From positions 76,500 to 140,499 of the forward strand of contig JAFWYN010000018.1 of NCBI GenBank assembly GCA_017522685.1: 64,000 nt of DNA. The letters are read 5' to 3'. Source of the DNA: Lachnospiraceae bacterium. Its GTDB lineage: Bacteria > Bacillota_A > Clostridia > Lachnospirales > Lachnospiraceae. Positions within the stretch are counted from its first letter, which is position 1, and every line of letters starts with the position of its first letter. The notes under the pieces are model-generated. The model saw nothing but the letters and a program-made list of their open reading frames with translations, searched no databases and was not told the origin of the DNA. Below are positions 1 through 8,248 of the stretch, piece by piece. Both the position numbers and the translations under genes were made by a program.

Positions 1-798
1 CCAAAGGCTTCTATATCCTTCCAACGCATAAAGCCACCCGCATAGATAAATACTTCCCAACAGTATGGGCCATCCAATGAAATAGGTCGTTATCCATCCC
101 GCTGTATATCCTTCTATGTTCTCTTCCATCTGATGCTTTTCATAGGGGGTATCACATTTCCGAGATAAATGCACTAAAAATTTACCTACATCTTTCTTCC
201 CAAAAGAATATAAGCGAATCTTTTTCTCTGTCAGAGGTCCCTCGGTCCACTCCGGACTTACCTGCCTTATGCCTGTATCATAGGGGATTTCGATCCAGTC
301 CGGTCCGATTTTTATCTTTCTGGTCCGTATACTTAAGCCCAGTTCCTCATAAGTAAGCAAAATGGGTTTTCCTACCTTTTGCTCTATCATAACCTTATCT
401 TCACAGGCCTTGAAATGTATTTCTTTATAATGCTTCTTCAGCCATTTGGCAGAAATGTACCAAAGTACAAACGGTCCCGCCACCATGAATAGAATGAATA
501 GATTTTCTAAATTCCAGAAGGTAATAAAATCTACCCAAAAATCTAAAAACTTCTTTATACCGTTCTCAAATAGAATTTCACAGCCAAGCATTCCCGTTAT
601 CAAAACAAACGTTGTTAATAATACGATTCCCACAATTTTAAGTCCGCATCCCAGAAATACAAACACTCGTAATAGCAGTGGCATGGTACTCATATTCACC
701 ACCAGTTCATCCGAACGGCCGGGCTTGGGCTGTTGTTGGTATTGTTGCTGTTTTTGCTGTTTTTTGTTCTTTTTCTTCTTTTTTGATTTTTTTCCCAT
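1..798 (-). CDS. Membrane protein of unknown function, 3' end outside the window
   Basis: An uninterrupted frame of 266 codons runs from an ATG at 798 to the left edge, so the C-terminus is missing. The N-terminus is extremely basic and then glutamine-rich (about 25 residues, mostly Lys and Gln). It is followed by hydrophobic segments near residues 40-65 and 95-115 and another near 240-260, with a soluble stretch between them. This is compatible with an integral membrane protein whose charged tail faces the cytoplasm. I recognise no family and assign no function. It lies 37 bp downstream of the azoreductase-like gene on the same strand, so the two may be cotranscribed. A plus-strand frame over the same bases is rich in Phe and Cys and is a shadow. 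Confidence 0.7.
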   Translation of the reverse strand, partial: MGKKSKKKKKNKKQQKQQQYQQQPKPGRSDELVVNMSTMPLLLRVFVFLGCGLKIVGIVLLTTFVLITGMLGCEILFENGIKKFLDFWVDFITFWNLENLFILFMVAGPFVLWYISAKWLKKHYKEIHFKACEDKVMIEQKVGKPILLTYEELGLSIRTRKIKIGPDWIEIPYDTGIRQVSPEWTEGPLTEKKIRLYSFGKKDVGKFLVHLSRKCDTPYEKHQMEENIEGYTAGWITTYFIGWPILLGSIYLCGWLYALEGYRSLW

Positions 799-835
799 TT
801 AGACCATTCTTCTTTCCGGTGTTTTACAGACTTTC

Positions 836-1414
836 CTAAAACACCTTCGCAATCTCCATTCCTTCTGCGATTGCCGAAGTAATCTTTGCCTCGATTTCCT
901 CTGCGGATACATAATCCATATTTTGTGCTGCCACCACCTGCAAGGGACCGATTCCCCATAGCCAGGATAGTGCCTTCAAATAGGGAGTGGCCTGTTCCAA
1001 TACATCCCCTGTAGGGATATCCATACCCCTGGTGGTGATGTACAGCATTTTTTCTGCTCTACATTTGCCGAAACAGATCTTATCATCTGAACCGAAGGTC
1101 ACATTGAATAGGGAACACAGCTCAAAGAACACCTTCAAAGCTGCCGGAATGGACATATCCCAAAAAGGGGCCGCAATCACGATTCTGTCCGCGTCCCTAA
1201 CCATTTCCGCCCAAGTCATCACCTCCGGTTCTACCTGACCATTCACCCTTTTCTGTAATAACTCCTCTTTTACAATATCCAAAGGCAGTTCATTCAGCAC
1301 CAGTGTATCCACATCATACCTTTCTTTTAAGGCATCCACGATGGGGGTTGCGATTCTTTTGGTTCTGGATTCATTGTTTCGTATACAAGCATCAATATAT
1401 AATAGTTTTTTCAT
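836..1414 (-). CDS. NAD(P)H-dependent flavoprotein, azoreductase/flavodoxin-like fold
   Basis: The 192-residue protein has the layout of the FMN-dependent NADH-azoreductase / NAD(P)H quinone reductase family. It starts with beta-strand MKKLLYIDACIR, followed by a Ser/Arg-rich phosphate-binding loop (residues 12-20). The AAPFWDMSIPAALKVFFE segment (about 82-99) matches the family's P-x-WN-motif region, and YITTRGMD lies near 126-133. Such enzymes use FMN and NADH to reduce quinones, azo or nitro compounds in the cytoplasm. The length fits the family (about 190-210). The start is supported by a GGAGG ribosome binding site a few bases upstream. The real substrate cannot be told from sequence. 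Confidence 0.8.
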   Translation of the reverse strand: MKKLLYIDACIRNNESRTKRIATPIVDALKERYDVDTLVLNELPLDIVKEELLQKRVNGQVEPEVMTWAEMVRDADRIVIAAPFWDMSIPAALKVFFELCSLFNVTFGSDDKICFGKCRAEKMLYITTRGMDIPTGDVLEQATPYLKALSWLWGIGPLQVVAAQNMDYVSAEEIEAKITSAIAEGMEIAKVF

Positions 1415-1577
1415 TATTGCCTCCGATTTTTAGGCTATTTCCGGCTCCTCTGTAATTATCTCATAGTCTAAAGTGCATAATAACCCATATTGATTTTATT
1501 TTACCATTCTTTCCCACAGGATACAATGGATTTTCTTGGTGTAAGGATGTAAAAAAGAGATTGTAATAAAGCAAAAA

Positions 1578-1601
1578 GAACTCCGGCAAACGCCGAAGTT
1601 C
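1578..1601 (-). terminator. Intrinsic terminator after the HD remnant
   Basis: GAACT-CGGC / GCCG-AGTTC stem with an AAAC-type loop and one mismatch. On the minus strand it is followed by TTCTTTTT. It sits just downstream of the stop codon at 1611. Confidence 0.7.
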
Positions 1602-1610
1602 CTGCTGTTA

Positions 1611-2018
1611 TTAGTATTCAAATAAGGTATACACATCCCCATCTATCTTTTTATCAAAATACTTTTTCAGTTCTAATATGGCGTGCCACTTACTCAGGGT
1701 GGTTTCCTTGAAACCATACTTCATAACGCTGCTCACCATCTTTTGTTCTGCATAACAGTATCCATCTGATAAAGATAAGGCATCGCACAGTTGAATCAGC
1801 TTATCATAATCATCATAGATGATACTCTTTAGGTAATTTTCTATAAACTGTTTTTCCTCATCACTGCAGTCCCAGGTATCATAAATCGCTTCTACATCCT
1901 GATATTGGAAGGTATGTGTCAGACATATTCTTGCTCCTTCTTCAAAGCCAAGATCGCGCAAACCAAAAATTATGCCGGATAAAATTATCCGGCCTAGGTA
2001 CTCAACTGAATTGCGCAT
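1611..2018 (-). pseudogene. C-terminal remnant of an HD-domain phosphohydrolase
   Basis: The 135-residue frame resembles the back half of small clostridial HD-domain hydrolases. Recognisable pieces are LGFEEGARICLTHTF (residues 24-38), WDCSDEEKQFIENYL (about 49-63), LIQLCDALSL (about 75-84) and the closing WHAILELKKYFDKKI. The metal-binding HD core (LHDIG and the preceding histidine), normally N-terminal to this region, is absent. The first 20 residues read only partly like the family. The apparent ATG lies inside the 3' end of the DUF1062 gene (17-base overlap). I read this as a gene that lost its 5' half. It could still be translated by coupling, but catalysis is not expected. Family resemblance is from memory. 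Confidence 0.6.
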
Positions 2019-2313
2019 TGTTTCTTTTCAAAAAACTGATATCATTCCCATATTTATACGCAAACTCATAATCATTCTCCAAAAAAAGTTGGTAATCCTC
2101 CTCGTTTATTTTGGACGATCGTATTCTTTCGTGAATGGTTAGGTTCCAGGAGTGCTTACACTTTTTACATCGATATATCAGCCAGACATCCACTCTGTTC
2201 CCATTGGCATTCACTCTGAATCTACCCGAATTCACAAATTCCTGTTTCTTTCCACAGCCTCCGCAGCGGCGAAACACCTTTATGGCAGGCATTGCTGCCT
2301 TGTTGTCGCTCAT
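2002..2313 (-). CDS. DUF1062 zinc-ribbon protein, apparently C-terminally truncated
   Basis: The 103-residue product has two CxxC pairs (CGGC near residue 17, CKKC near 49) and the characteristic stretches FRVNANGNRVDVWLIYRCKKC and SWNLTIHERI of DUF1062 proteins, whose role is unknown. Family members as I recall them are usually 150 residues or more and have a C-terminal domain that is missing here. The reading frame closes shortly after an FLKRNNA segment that sits mid-protein in relatives. Its end overlaps the HD remnant by 17 bases. The simplest reading is that one deletion joined two truncated genes. The ATG at 2313 is followed by a plausible N-terminus and preceded by GAGGAA. Confidence 0.7.
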   Translation of the reverse strand: MSDNKAAMPAIKVFRRCGGCGKKQEFVNSGRFRVNANGNRVDVWLIYRCKKCKHSWNLTIHERIRSSKINEEDYQLFLENDYEFAYKYGNDISFLKRNNAQFS

Positions 2314-2416
2314 ATTCTTCCTCCATTTATCCGTTGGGGATTCATCTGAGCTTAATTATTCTCTTTATTTTAAGCCCAGACTACTGAGCTGAAACATATC
2401 TTTTACGCATAAAATA

Positions 2417-2466
2417 CCCCCTTTTTACCTTGCTTCTATCATAATAGCAAGACTAATAAAAGGGGG
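2417..2466. repeat. Long imperfect inverted repeat, hairpin-forming
   Basis: CCCCCTTTT at 2417 pairs with AAAAGGGGG at 2458-2466, and internally TTGCT pairs with AGCAA. It lies in the 231-bp gap between the DUF1062 gene and the broken nucleotidyltransferase. It may act as a terminator for the latter (minus strand reads TATTTTATG after the stem) or be the trace of a miniature element. The rest of this gap shows nothing else. Confidence 0.5.
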
Positions 2467-2544
2467 ACAACCTCAAATATTATTACACATAAACTTACTC
2501 CAGTTAAGTGTCACTTATATAATTAAACGATTAACGACACCTTG

Positions 2545-3170
2545 CTAACTATTTGTTTCGTCAAGTTTTTCTATCAATTCACAAATCAGATTATAGTATT
2601 CTTTTGGCAATTGATACTTTTCATTAAAGTTTTTCAAAAGTTCAACAAACTTATCCTTATAATTAACTACATCAATAAAGCAATCATACTTTACAAATGT
2701 CACTATCTCATTTGCTATATTCACACCGCTAGCTTTTTTCCCTGCCAGAAATTTAATCAAACTACGATGAAACAAACGTGACATTTGATAGGGCTTGTCA
2801 TCCTTTAATGAAAACTCATTACATATTTTTTCGTTTCGGTTGTAATTGCATATCTTAATATCCTCTTTATGGAAAATCCTCTACCCTCAATATCAATTTT
2901 CTCTATTATTTCTAAATCAACAGCCACACCATTCTCATAGATGATGATAAGTATACCTAAAGGATTATGTGTATAGGAAATATACACTGGTTTTCCATAC
3001 CCATAAATCAGGTCACCCAGATCCTCTGCATTACAAAGTACACTTATATCCACATCTGAAAATAATGTTGAACTCCCATTCAGGAATGAACCACCTAACC
3101 AAATATGAATTTTGTTTTCTTCTGCAAATCGCTTAACATATTCAATATATTGTTGTTGATTGTTTTTCAT
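2545..3170 (-). pseudogene. Nucleotidyltransferase-domain protein broken by a frameshift
   Basis: The 5' part (3170 down to about 2880) encodes a nucleotidyltransferase fold, with WLGGSFLNGSSTLFSDVDISVL containing the GS-x-x-x(SD)xD metal-binding motif and AVDLEII as the third acidic strand. That frame then drifts into low-quality sequence and stops at 2805. Near 2872-2881 the next frame takes over with family-like sequence (HKEDIKICNYN, then DDKPYQMSRLFHRSLIKFL, then PKEYYNLICELIEKL) to a stop at 2545. One base lost or gained at about 2875 would restore a protein of about 208 residues, a normal size for aminoglycoside-type or lincosamide-type small nucleotidyltransferases with a helical C-terminal domain. 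It may be a true pseudogene or a sequencing error. The substrate is unknown. Confidence 0.7.
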
Positions 3171-3288
3171 ATGGCACCTTTCTTTGACTTTGAACTTTAT
3201 ATTTCAACAATTCTCCATTTCCCCCATAAGCTTCAATTCACAAATAATAATCTTTTACCGCAAATCCATTTCATATAAATTCAAAAAA

Positions 3289-3756
3289 TCATAACTTCGC
3301 CTTGCATGACATTTTTTCAACGTCTAATCGGAATACGGCTACAGCCTCCAGCATTTCCTCACTGTAATCCCACTGTTCTTTTGATGTTGTTTGTTTCATG
3401 ATGGCGTTAAGTCCTTTTATTTTTTCCTTAGTATCTTCTACTAATGAAAGGGTGCCTGTACCCACAACACTTTGAAAAGTAGCCGAAAAATCACATGCCA
3501 TTTCGCCTTCCAACAAAGTATAGTTTCCGTCTATTTCAAAACCTACTGTAGGTTGCTTCTTTGCAAGATTATATTTCCGACCATCCTTAGCACCATGAAA
3601 ATAGAAGGTGTATTGTTCGTCATATGAATATCCGTAATTGATTGGAACGATGTAAATATCGCCGGCATCGTAAAATGCAATGCGTAGGATTTGTTCCTTG
3701 GCAATGAAGGTCGCAATAGTGTTTGCGTCTGTGATTTCTCTGTCTTTTCGTCTCAA
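3289..3756 (-). CDS. Pyridoxamine 5'-phosphate oxidase family protein (NimA-like)
   Basis: The 155-residue protein begins RRKDREITD and continues ILRIAFYDAGDIYIVPINYGY and YTFYFHGAKDGRKYNLAKKQPTVGFEID. This is the pattern of the small FMN-binding split-barrel proteins that include nitroimidazole-resistance NimA. The 'FHGA..GRK' segment is the usual flavin-contact region. Such proteins reduce or sequester small substrates in the cytoplasm, and specificity is unpredictable. The gene stands alone: about 110 bp separate it from the broken nucleotidyltransferase and 400 bp from the ABC exporter. Upstream, 3757-3965 is AT-rich and shows no gene. Confidence 0.8.
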   Translation of the reverse strand: MRRKDREITDANTIATFIAKEQILRIAFYDAGDIYIVPINYGYSYDEQYTFYFHGAKDGRKYNLAKKQPTVGFEIDGNYTLLEGEMACDFSATFQSVVGTGTLSLVEDTKEKIKGLNAIMKQTTSKEQWDYSEEMLEAVAVFRLDVEKMSCKAKL

Positions 3757-3965
3757 TTTTATACTATCTCCTATAAACTATGTATCTTTAAAGATGAAAT
3801 TTCCTAATTGGTACCATATTTTTAAGGAAAGGTGGTACTGTTTTTAATGATTTGATGTATAAGGTACGGCATTTGTCAAAAAGCTATATAAAACTATCAA
3901 AATCTTCATAAAAATGGATACTAAATCAGAGTTTTTGATTGTATAGATACGCAAGTGGGAAACAA

Positions 3966-4060
3966 AAGCCTTGCCGACAGACTCGCAAGCACAGCTTGTG
4001 AGCTATCATCATGCCTCTACTATACAAGCCTTGCCGACAGGCTCGCAAGCACAGCTTGCT
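3966..4060. repeat. Two direct repeats (33 bp, period 60) with internal palindromes
   Basis: Copies at 3966-3998 and 4026-4058 differ at one position and start AAGCCTTGCCGACAG. Each contains CAAGC-ACA-GCTTG, which can extend to a 9-bp hairpin. A further segment, TACAAGCCTTG at 4023-4033, is an exact inverted match of 4149-4159, just outside the ABC gene. The repeat is GC-richer than its surroundings. No coding potential was seen in 3757-4160. Confidence 0.75.
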
Positions 4061-4088
4061 CGCTGTCGCGGCTGGCGCCGTATGTGTC

Positions 4089-4142
4089 TAAAGCCGAAAA
4101 CGGCTACCCGTGAGTAAACTCCCGGTAGCCGCTTCAGCTTTA
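4089..4142 (-). terminator. Two-stage hairpin after the ABC exporter operon
   Basis: CGGCTACC (4101-4108) pairs with GGTAGCCG (4124-4131). An outer stem TAAAGC/GCTTTA (4089-4094, 4137-4142) encloses it. Read on the minus strand, TTTTCGGCTTTA follows the inner stem. The position 20-70 bp downstream of the stop at 4161 suits an operon terminator, although the U-tract is interrupted. Confidence 0.55.
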
Positions 4143-4160
4143 TCCACGCAAGGCTTGTAG

Positions 4161-5918
4161 CTAACGCGCAAACTGACTCCTATATAACTCTGCATAAAAA
4201 CCACCTAAGTTTAATAAACTATCATGATTTCCTTGCTCTATAATGTTTCCGTCTTTCATTACCAGAATAATATCCGCTTCCCTAATTGTTGACAATCTAT
4301 GGGCTACGATGAAGCTGGTTCTGCCCTGCATCATGCGGGCGAAGGCCTGCTGGATGCGGATTTCGGTACGGGTATCGATGGAGGAGGTTGCCTCGTCCAG
4401 GATGAGCATGGGGGGCAGGCAAAGCATGACTCTGGCGATACAGAGAAGCTGCTTCTGTCCCTGGGACAAGCTGCCACCATCTTCGGTGATTATAGTGTGA
4501 TAACCCTGGGGAAGACGTTTGATAAAGCCGTGAGCATGGGCTGCCTTCGCGGCTTCCATAACTTCTTCTTCGGTGGCTTCCGGCTTGCCCATGCGGATAT
4601 TGTCTAAGATAGTGCCGCTTCTAAGCCAAGTCTCCTGAAGCACCATACCGAAATTGGTACGCAGTGACCCTCTGGTGATATTACGGATATCCGTGCCGTC
4701 CACCTTGATACTGCCGCTGTTTACATCATAAAAACGCATCAGCAGATTGATAACCGTGGTCTTGCCACAGCCGGTAGGACCTACGATAGCCACACGCTGG
4801 CCGGGCTTCACGGAAAGGCTGAAGTCCTGAATCAGCTTCTTTTCCGGTACATAGCTGAAATACACATCCTCTAAAGAAATATTTCCCTGTGCATCCTCTA
4901 ACACACGTGCATCCTCCGCATCCGGTATCTGTGGTTCCTCTTCAATCAGTTCGAAGATTCTGGAAGCACAAACCAGTGCATTCTGGAACTCCGTTACCAC
5001 GCCGGAGATTTCATTAAAAGGCTTGGTATACTGGTTTGCATAGCTTAGCAAAGTAGAAAGTCTACCTACGGATATGCCACCCTTAATCGCTACGAAAGCT
5101 CCGAAAATACCTACTCCCGCATACACCAGACTGTTTACGAAACGGGTGGCGGGATTGGTCAGGGAACTGTAAAAAGTAGCCTTTAAAGAACATACACCCA
5201 ATCTCTCGTTGATTTCATTAAATCGTTCAATGGCTTCTTCTTCCTGGGAGAAGGTCTTAACCACCTTCTGATTACCCACCATTTCCTCGATGAGGGCGGT
5301 CTGTTCTCCTCTGGTCTCAGACTGCGCCTTAAACATATCATGGGTGCTCTTGGCGATAAACTTCGCCACAAAGAAAGATACCGGGGTGATACATACCACC
5401 ACCAGGGTGATGGGCACATTGGTCATCAGCATGAAAATCAAGGTTCCCACGATGGTCAGTACTCCTGTAAACAGCTGGGTAAATCCCATCAACAGACCAT
5501 CTGCAAAGGTATCCACATCCGCAATAACACGGCTTACAATATCACCGTAAGAACGTGCATCGATATATTTTAGAGGCAGAATTTCCAGCTTTGCAAAAGC
5601 ATCCTTACGGATATCTTGAATCACATGGAAGGTAATATAATTGTTACAGGTATTCATGACCCACTGGGCAATCGCCGTCACCACCATCACAATACCGATT
5701 TTCTTCATTACATCAAAAATGCCGGGCATATCCACCAGCCCTTTGTCTACAATCAAATCCACTGCATCACCTATCAAAATAGGGATATACAGGGTCAGTG
5801 CCACTGTCAGTGCAGCAAGGAGTACGGATACACCTACGAAAAACCAGTACTTATGAATGTAACGAAGGATTTTGCCCATAGCACCCTTTGTGCTTACGTT
5901 TTTTTCTGATTTAGGCAT
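4161..5918 (-). CDS. ABC exporter half-transporter, permease fused to ATPase (second subunit)
   Basis: This type IV ABC half-transporter has about 585 residues. The N-terminal six-helix membrane domain (starting KYWFFVGVSVLLAAL) includes the coupling-helix stretch DARSYGDIVSRVIADVD. The ATPase domain carries Walker A GPTGCGKTTVINL, signature LSQGQKQLLCIAR (LSGGQ changed to LSQGQ), Walker B MLILDEATSSIDTR and the switch-loop His in FIVAHRL. It pairs with the gene upstream, with which it overlaps by 8 bases. I chose ATG 5918 because GGGAGGT stands at the right distance. The longer frame to 6077 would only retranslate the upstream gene in another phase. The pair resembles heterodimeric multidrug or lipid exporters of the LmrCD/BmrCD type. 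The substrate is unknown. Confidence 0.88.
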   Translation of the reverse strand: MPKSEKNVSTKGAMGKILRYIHKYWFFVGVSVLLAALTVALTLYIPILIGDAVDLIVDKGLVDMPGIFDVMKKIGIVMVVTAIAQWVMNTCNNYITFHVIQDIRKDAFAKLEILPLKYIDARSYGDIVSRVIADVDTFADGLLMGFTQLFTGVLTIVGTLIFMLMTNVPITLVVVCITPVSFFVAKFIAKSTHDMFKAQSETRGEQTALIEEMVGNQKVVKTFSQEEEAIERFNEINERLGVCSLKATFYSSLTNPATRFVNSLVYAGVGIFGAFVAIKGGISVGRLSTLLSYANQYTKPFNEISGVVTEFQNALVCASRIFELIEEEPQIPDAEDARVLEDAQGNISLEDVYFSYVPEKKLIQDFSLSVKPGQRVAIVGPTGCGKTTVINLLMRFYDVNSGSIKVDGTDIRNITRGSLRTNFGMVLQETWLRSGTILDNIRMGKPEATEEEVMEAAKAAHAHGFIKRLPQGYHTIITEDGGSLSQGQKQLLCIARVMLCLPPMLILDEATSSIDTRTEIRIQQAFARMMQGRTSFIVAHRLSTIREADIILVMKDGNIIEQGNHDSLLNLGGFYAELYRSQFAR

Positions 5919-7650
5919 TTGCTGCACCTCCCTTCTCATACTGGGAATAGTAGATTTCCTGATATACTTCACAGCATGCCAGTAATTCCTCATGGGTCCC
6001 CAAGCCTGCCACTTCTCCGTCATCCAGTACCACGATTTTGTCCGCATGCATAATGGTGGAAGCTCTCTGGGACACAATAAAAATTGTGGTTTCCCCTTCT
6101 AAGGTACGCAGTGCTGCACGTAATTTTGCATCCGTAGCATAATCCAATGCGGATGCAGAGTCATCCAATATCAAAATATCCGGCTGACGTACCAATGCTC
6201 TGGCAATGGTCAGACGCTGTCTCTGACCGCCTGACAAATTCTTACCGTTTTGGGCGATTTCTCCGTCCAAGCCGCCCTTGCCTTCTACCACTTCACGAGC
6301 CTGGGCCAAATCGATGGCTTTCCACATTTCCTCGTCCGTGGCATCCTGCTTGCCCCACTGCAAATTGCTGCGAATGGTACCTTTGAAAAGCACTGCCTTT
6401 TGGGGCACAATACCCATACGTTCACGTAGCTCATCCTCCGGTATGGATTTAATATCCTTACCTTCTAAGCGGATGGTACCGCTCGTAGCCGGATAAAATC
6501 CGGGAAGCAAATTTACCAAAGAAGATTTACCGGAACCGGTACCGCCGATAATACCGATAGTATCCCCTTTATTGACAGTAAAGTGCATATCATGCAGGGT
6601 TTCATCACCGGCACCTGCATAGGTTACACTTACATGATCAAACTCTAAGAAAGGCACCTCACCGGTAGCCACTCGTTCCTTCTCGGGTACGATTTCTTCG
6701 TTGGTAATGTCAAAAATAGCTGCCACGCGGTCCGCACTGGCCATAGCCTTACTCACCAGCACGATTAGATTAGCAAGCTTCACCAGTTCTACCAAAATCT
6801 GTGACATATAGTTAATAATGGCCACCACATCACCCTGGGTCAAATTGCCCACGTTAACCTGAATGGCACCGGTATAAATCAAGGCAATAATGGCACCATT
6901 CACAATCACATAGGTCAAAGGATTCATGCAGGCACTGATTTTACCCACATGCATCTGGGCCGCTGCCAATACTGCATTCTGCTCCCTGAATCGCTCCTCT
7001 TCCTTCTTCTCCTGATGGAAAGCTCGAATCACACGGATACCGGTCAGATTCTCTCTGGTGGTACCCAGTACTGCATCCAGACTACTCTGCACCTTTTTGT
7101 ACAAAGGCATGGTAATCACCATGATACCAAACACGATAATGGCCAGAACCGGAATAGCCACCACGAAAATCAGAGCCGACTTCACATCAATGGTAAAAGC
7201 CATAATCATAGCACCAAATACAATAATCGGCGAACGCAGGAACAGACGAAGTACCATATTCACACCGTTCTGACACTGATTTACATCCGCCGTCATACGA
7301 GTAATCAAGGTGGAGGTACCCGCCTTATCAATATTGGTGAAATTTAGCCCCTGAATATGTTCAAAAAGAGCCTGACGCAGCTTGGTGGAAAAGGTCACGG
7401 CCGCCTTAGCCGCAAAAAACTGAGCCGTAATGGCAAACACCAGACCAATTACAGCAAGTGCCAACAGGCAAAGTCCCATCTTTCCGATATAGCCCATATC
7501 CTCGTTAGGAATACCCTTATCAATGATACTGGCGATTACCAGTGGCACAAACAGCTCAAAGCAAGCCTCCAACAGTTTAAACAAGGGTGCCAGCACCACT
7601 TCCTTTTTACAATCCTTCAAATACACTAATAACTTCTTCAATGCTTTCAT
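5911..7650 (-). CDS. ABC exporter half-transporter, permease fused to ATPase (first subunit)
   Basis: This partner subunit has about 579 residues. The membrane domain begins MKALKKLLVYLKDCKKE and includes SLVIASIIDKGI-like helix 1 sequence and the ITRMTADVNQCQ coupling region. The ATPase domain has Walker A GGTGSGKSSLVNL, signature LSGGQRQRLTIARAL and Walker B ILILDDSASALDYAT. The residue after Walker B is Asp rather than the catalytic Glu, and the switch-loop His is replaced by Gln in FIVSQRA. This subunit therefore contributes the degenerate ATP site, as in heterodimeric exporters, while the second subunit keeps DEA and H. The start at 7650 fits the family best but overlaps the upstream gene by 44 bases. 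An alternative ATG at 7695 adds 15 residues that merely mirror the other frame. Confidence 0.87.
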   Translation of the reverse strand: MKALKKLLVYLKDCKKEVVLAPLFKLLEACFELFVPLVIASIIDKGIPNEDMGYIGKMGLCLLALAVIGLVFAITAQFFAAKAAVTFSTKLRQALFEHIQGLNFTNIDKAGTSTLITRMTADVNQCQNGVNMVLRLFLRSPIIVFGAMIMAFTIDVKSALIFVVAIPVLAIIVFGIMVITMPLYKKVQSSLDAVLGTTRENLTGIRVIRAFHQEKKEEERFREQNAVLAAAQMHVGKISACMNPLTYVIVNGAIIALIYTGAIQVNVGNLTQGDVVAIINYMSQILVELVKLANLIVLVSKAMASADRVAAIFDITNEEIVPEKERVATGEVPFLEFDHVSVTYAGAGDETLHDMHFTVNKGDTIGIIGGTGSGKSSLVNLLPGFYPATSGTIRLEGKDIKSIPEDELRERMGIVPQKAVLFKGTIRSNLQWGKQDATDEEMWKAIDLAQAREVVEGKGGLDGEIAQNGKNLSGGQRQRLTIARALVRQPDILILDDSASALDYATDAKLRAALRTLEGETTIFIVSQRASTIMHADKIVVLDDGEVAGLGTHEELLACCEVYQEIYYSQYEKGGAANA

Positions 7651-8182
7651 CCTTTCCACAGCAGATACTGATTTGATATCCTTCCACTGCTTCATACTCT
7701 ATAAACTGTACATTTTCTATATCCACTAACACATTGGTTTGCAGCACCTCCGTGTTAAGTCCGGTGCCCAGATACTTTCCGTAAGCCTCTTTGCGGCACC
7801 AGATGTGGTAAAATATGTCTTTTTTGTCTTCCTCACTATAGCACTCCGAAAATGCCTGCCACTCTTCCTTGGAAAAAAATCTCCTAGCCATAGCTTCCAT
7901 TCGTGCCGATTTCTTCTCCTGCACATCCACACCCACTTCATTTTCAGCAATCACCAGCGCAACTATCTGCCCAGAATGGGAGATATTGTAATGAATGGGC
8001 ATACCTACTATGTAAGGCTTTCCGTGGTCATTTTTCGCAAATTCCGCCTTTTCATACACCTCATCACTAAGTGCCCTCCGAAGTAGGAACTGTCCTGCCG
8101 CATGGTGTTTCTTATGCTTGGATACCTCTGTACAATATTTACTTTTTCCAAATTCAATCATACTCAATATGTATAATATCAT
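7607..8182 (-). CDS. 4'-phosphopantetheinyl transferase (Sfp superfamily)
   Basis: It transfers the phosphopantetheine arm from CoA to a Ser of an acyl- or peptidyl-carrier protein. Family motifs are present: KPYIVGMPIHYNISHSG (CoA-binding His/Ser), GVDVQ (first metal-binding acidic residue) and WCRKEAYGKYLGTGL (W-x-x-K-E-A-x-x-K). The length (about 191 residues) is a little short of Sfp (224) but normal for clostridial members. ATG 8182 follows GAGGCA. The ATG at 8206 has no such site. No NRPS or PKS is visible in the window. The overlap with the ABC exporter frame suggests cotranslation, and perhaps export of a carrier-protein-made product, which is inference. Confidence 0.85.
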   Translation of the reverse strand: MILYILSMIEFGKSKYCTEVSKHKKHHAAGQFLLRRALSDEVYEKAEFAKNDHGKPYIVGMPIHYNISHSGQIVALVIAENEVGVDVQEKKSARMEAMARRFFSKEEWQAFSECYSEEDKKDIFYHIWCRKEAYGKYLGTGLNTEVLQTNVLVDIENVQFIEYEAVEGYQISICCGKDESIEEVISVFEGL

Positions 8183-8248
8183 TGCCTCTTTCCCTGAACA
8201 CACCATTCATGCACTATAAATATTTGCAAATGCTTTCATAATCCTAAT

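Noticed and set aside
446..802. 118-codon plus-strand ORF at the left edge
   Set aside because: Shadow of the Lys/Gln-rich minus-strand membrane protein (poly-Phe/Cys end).
5919..6077. N-terminal extension of the second ABC subunit
   Set aside because: These codons are the other phase of the first subunit's ATPase end. A strong ribosome site places the start at 5918.
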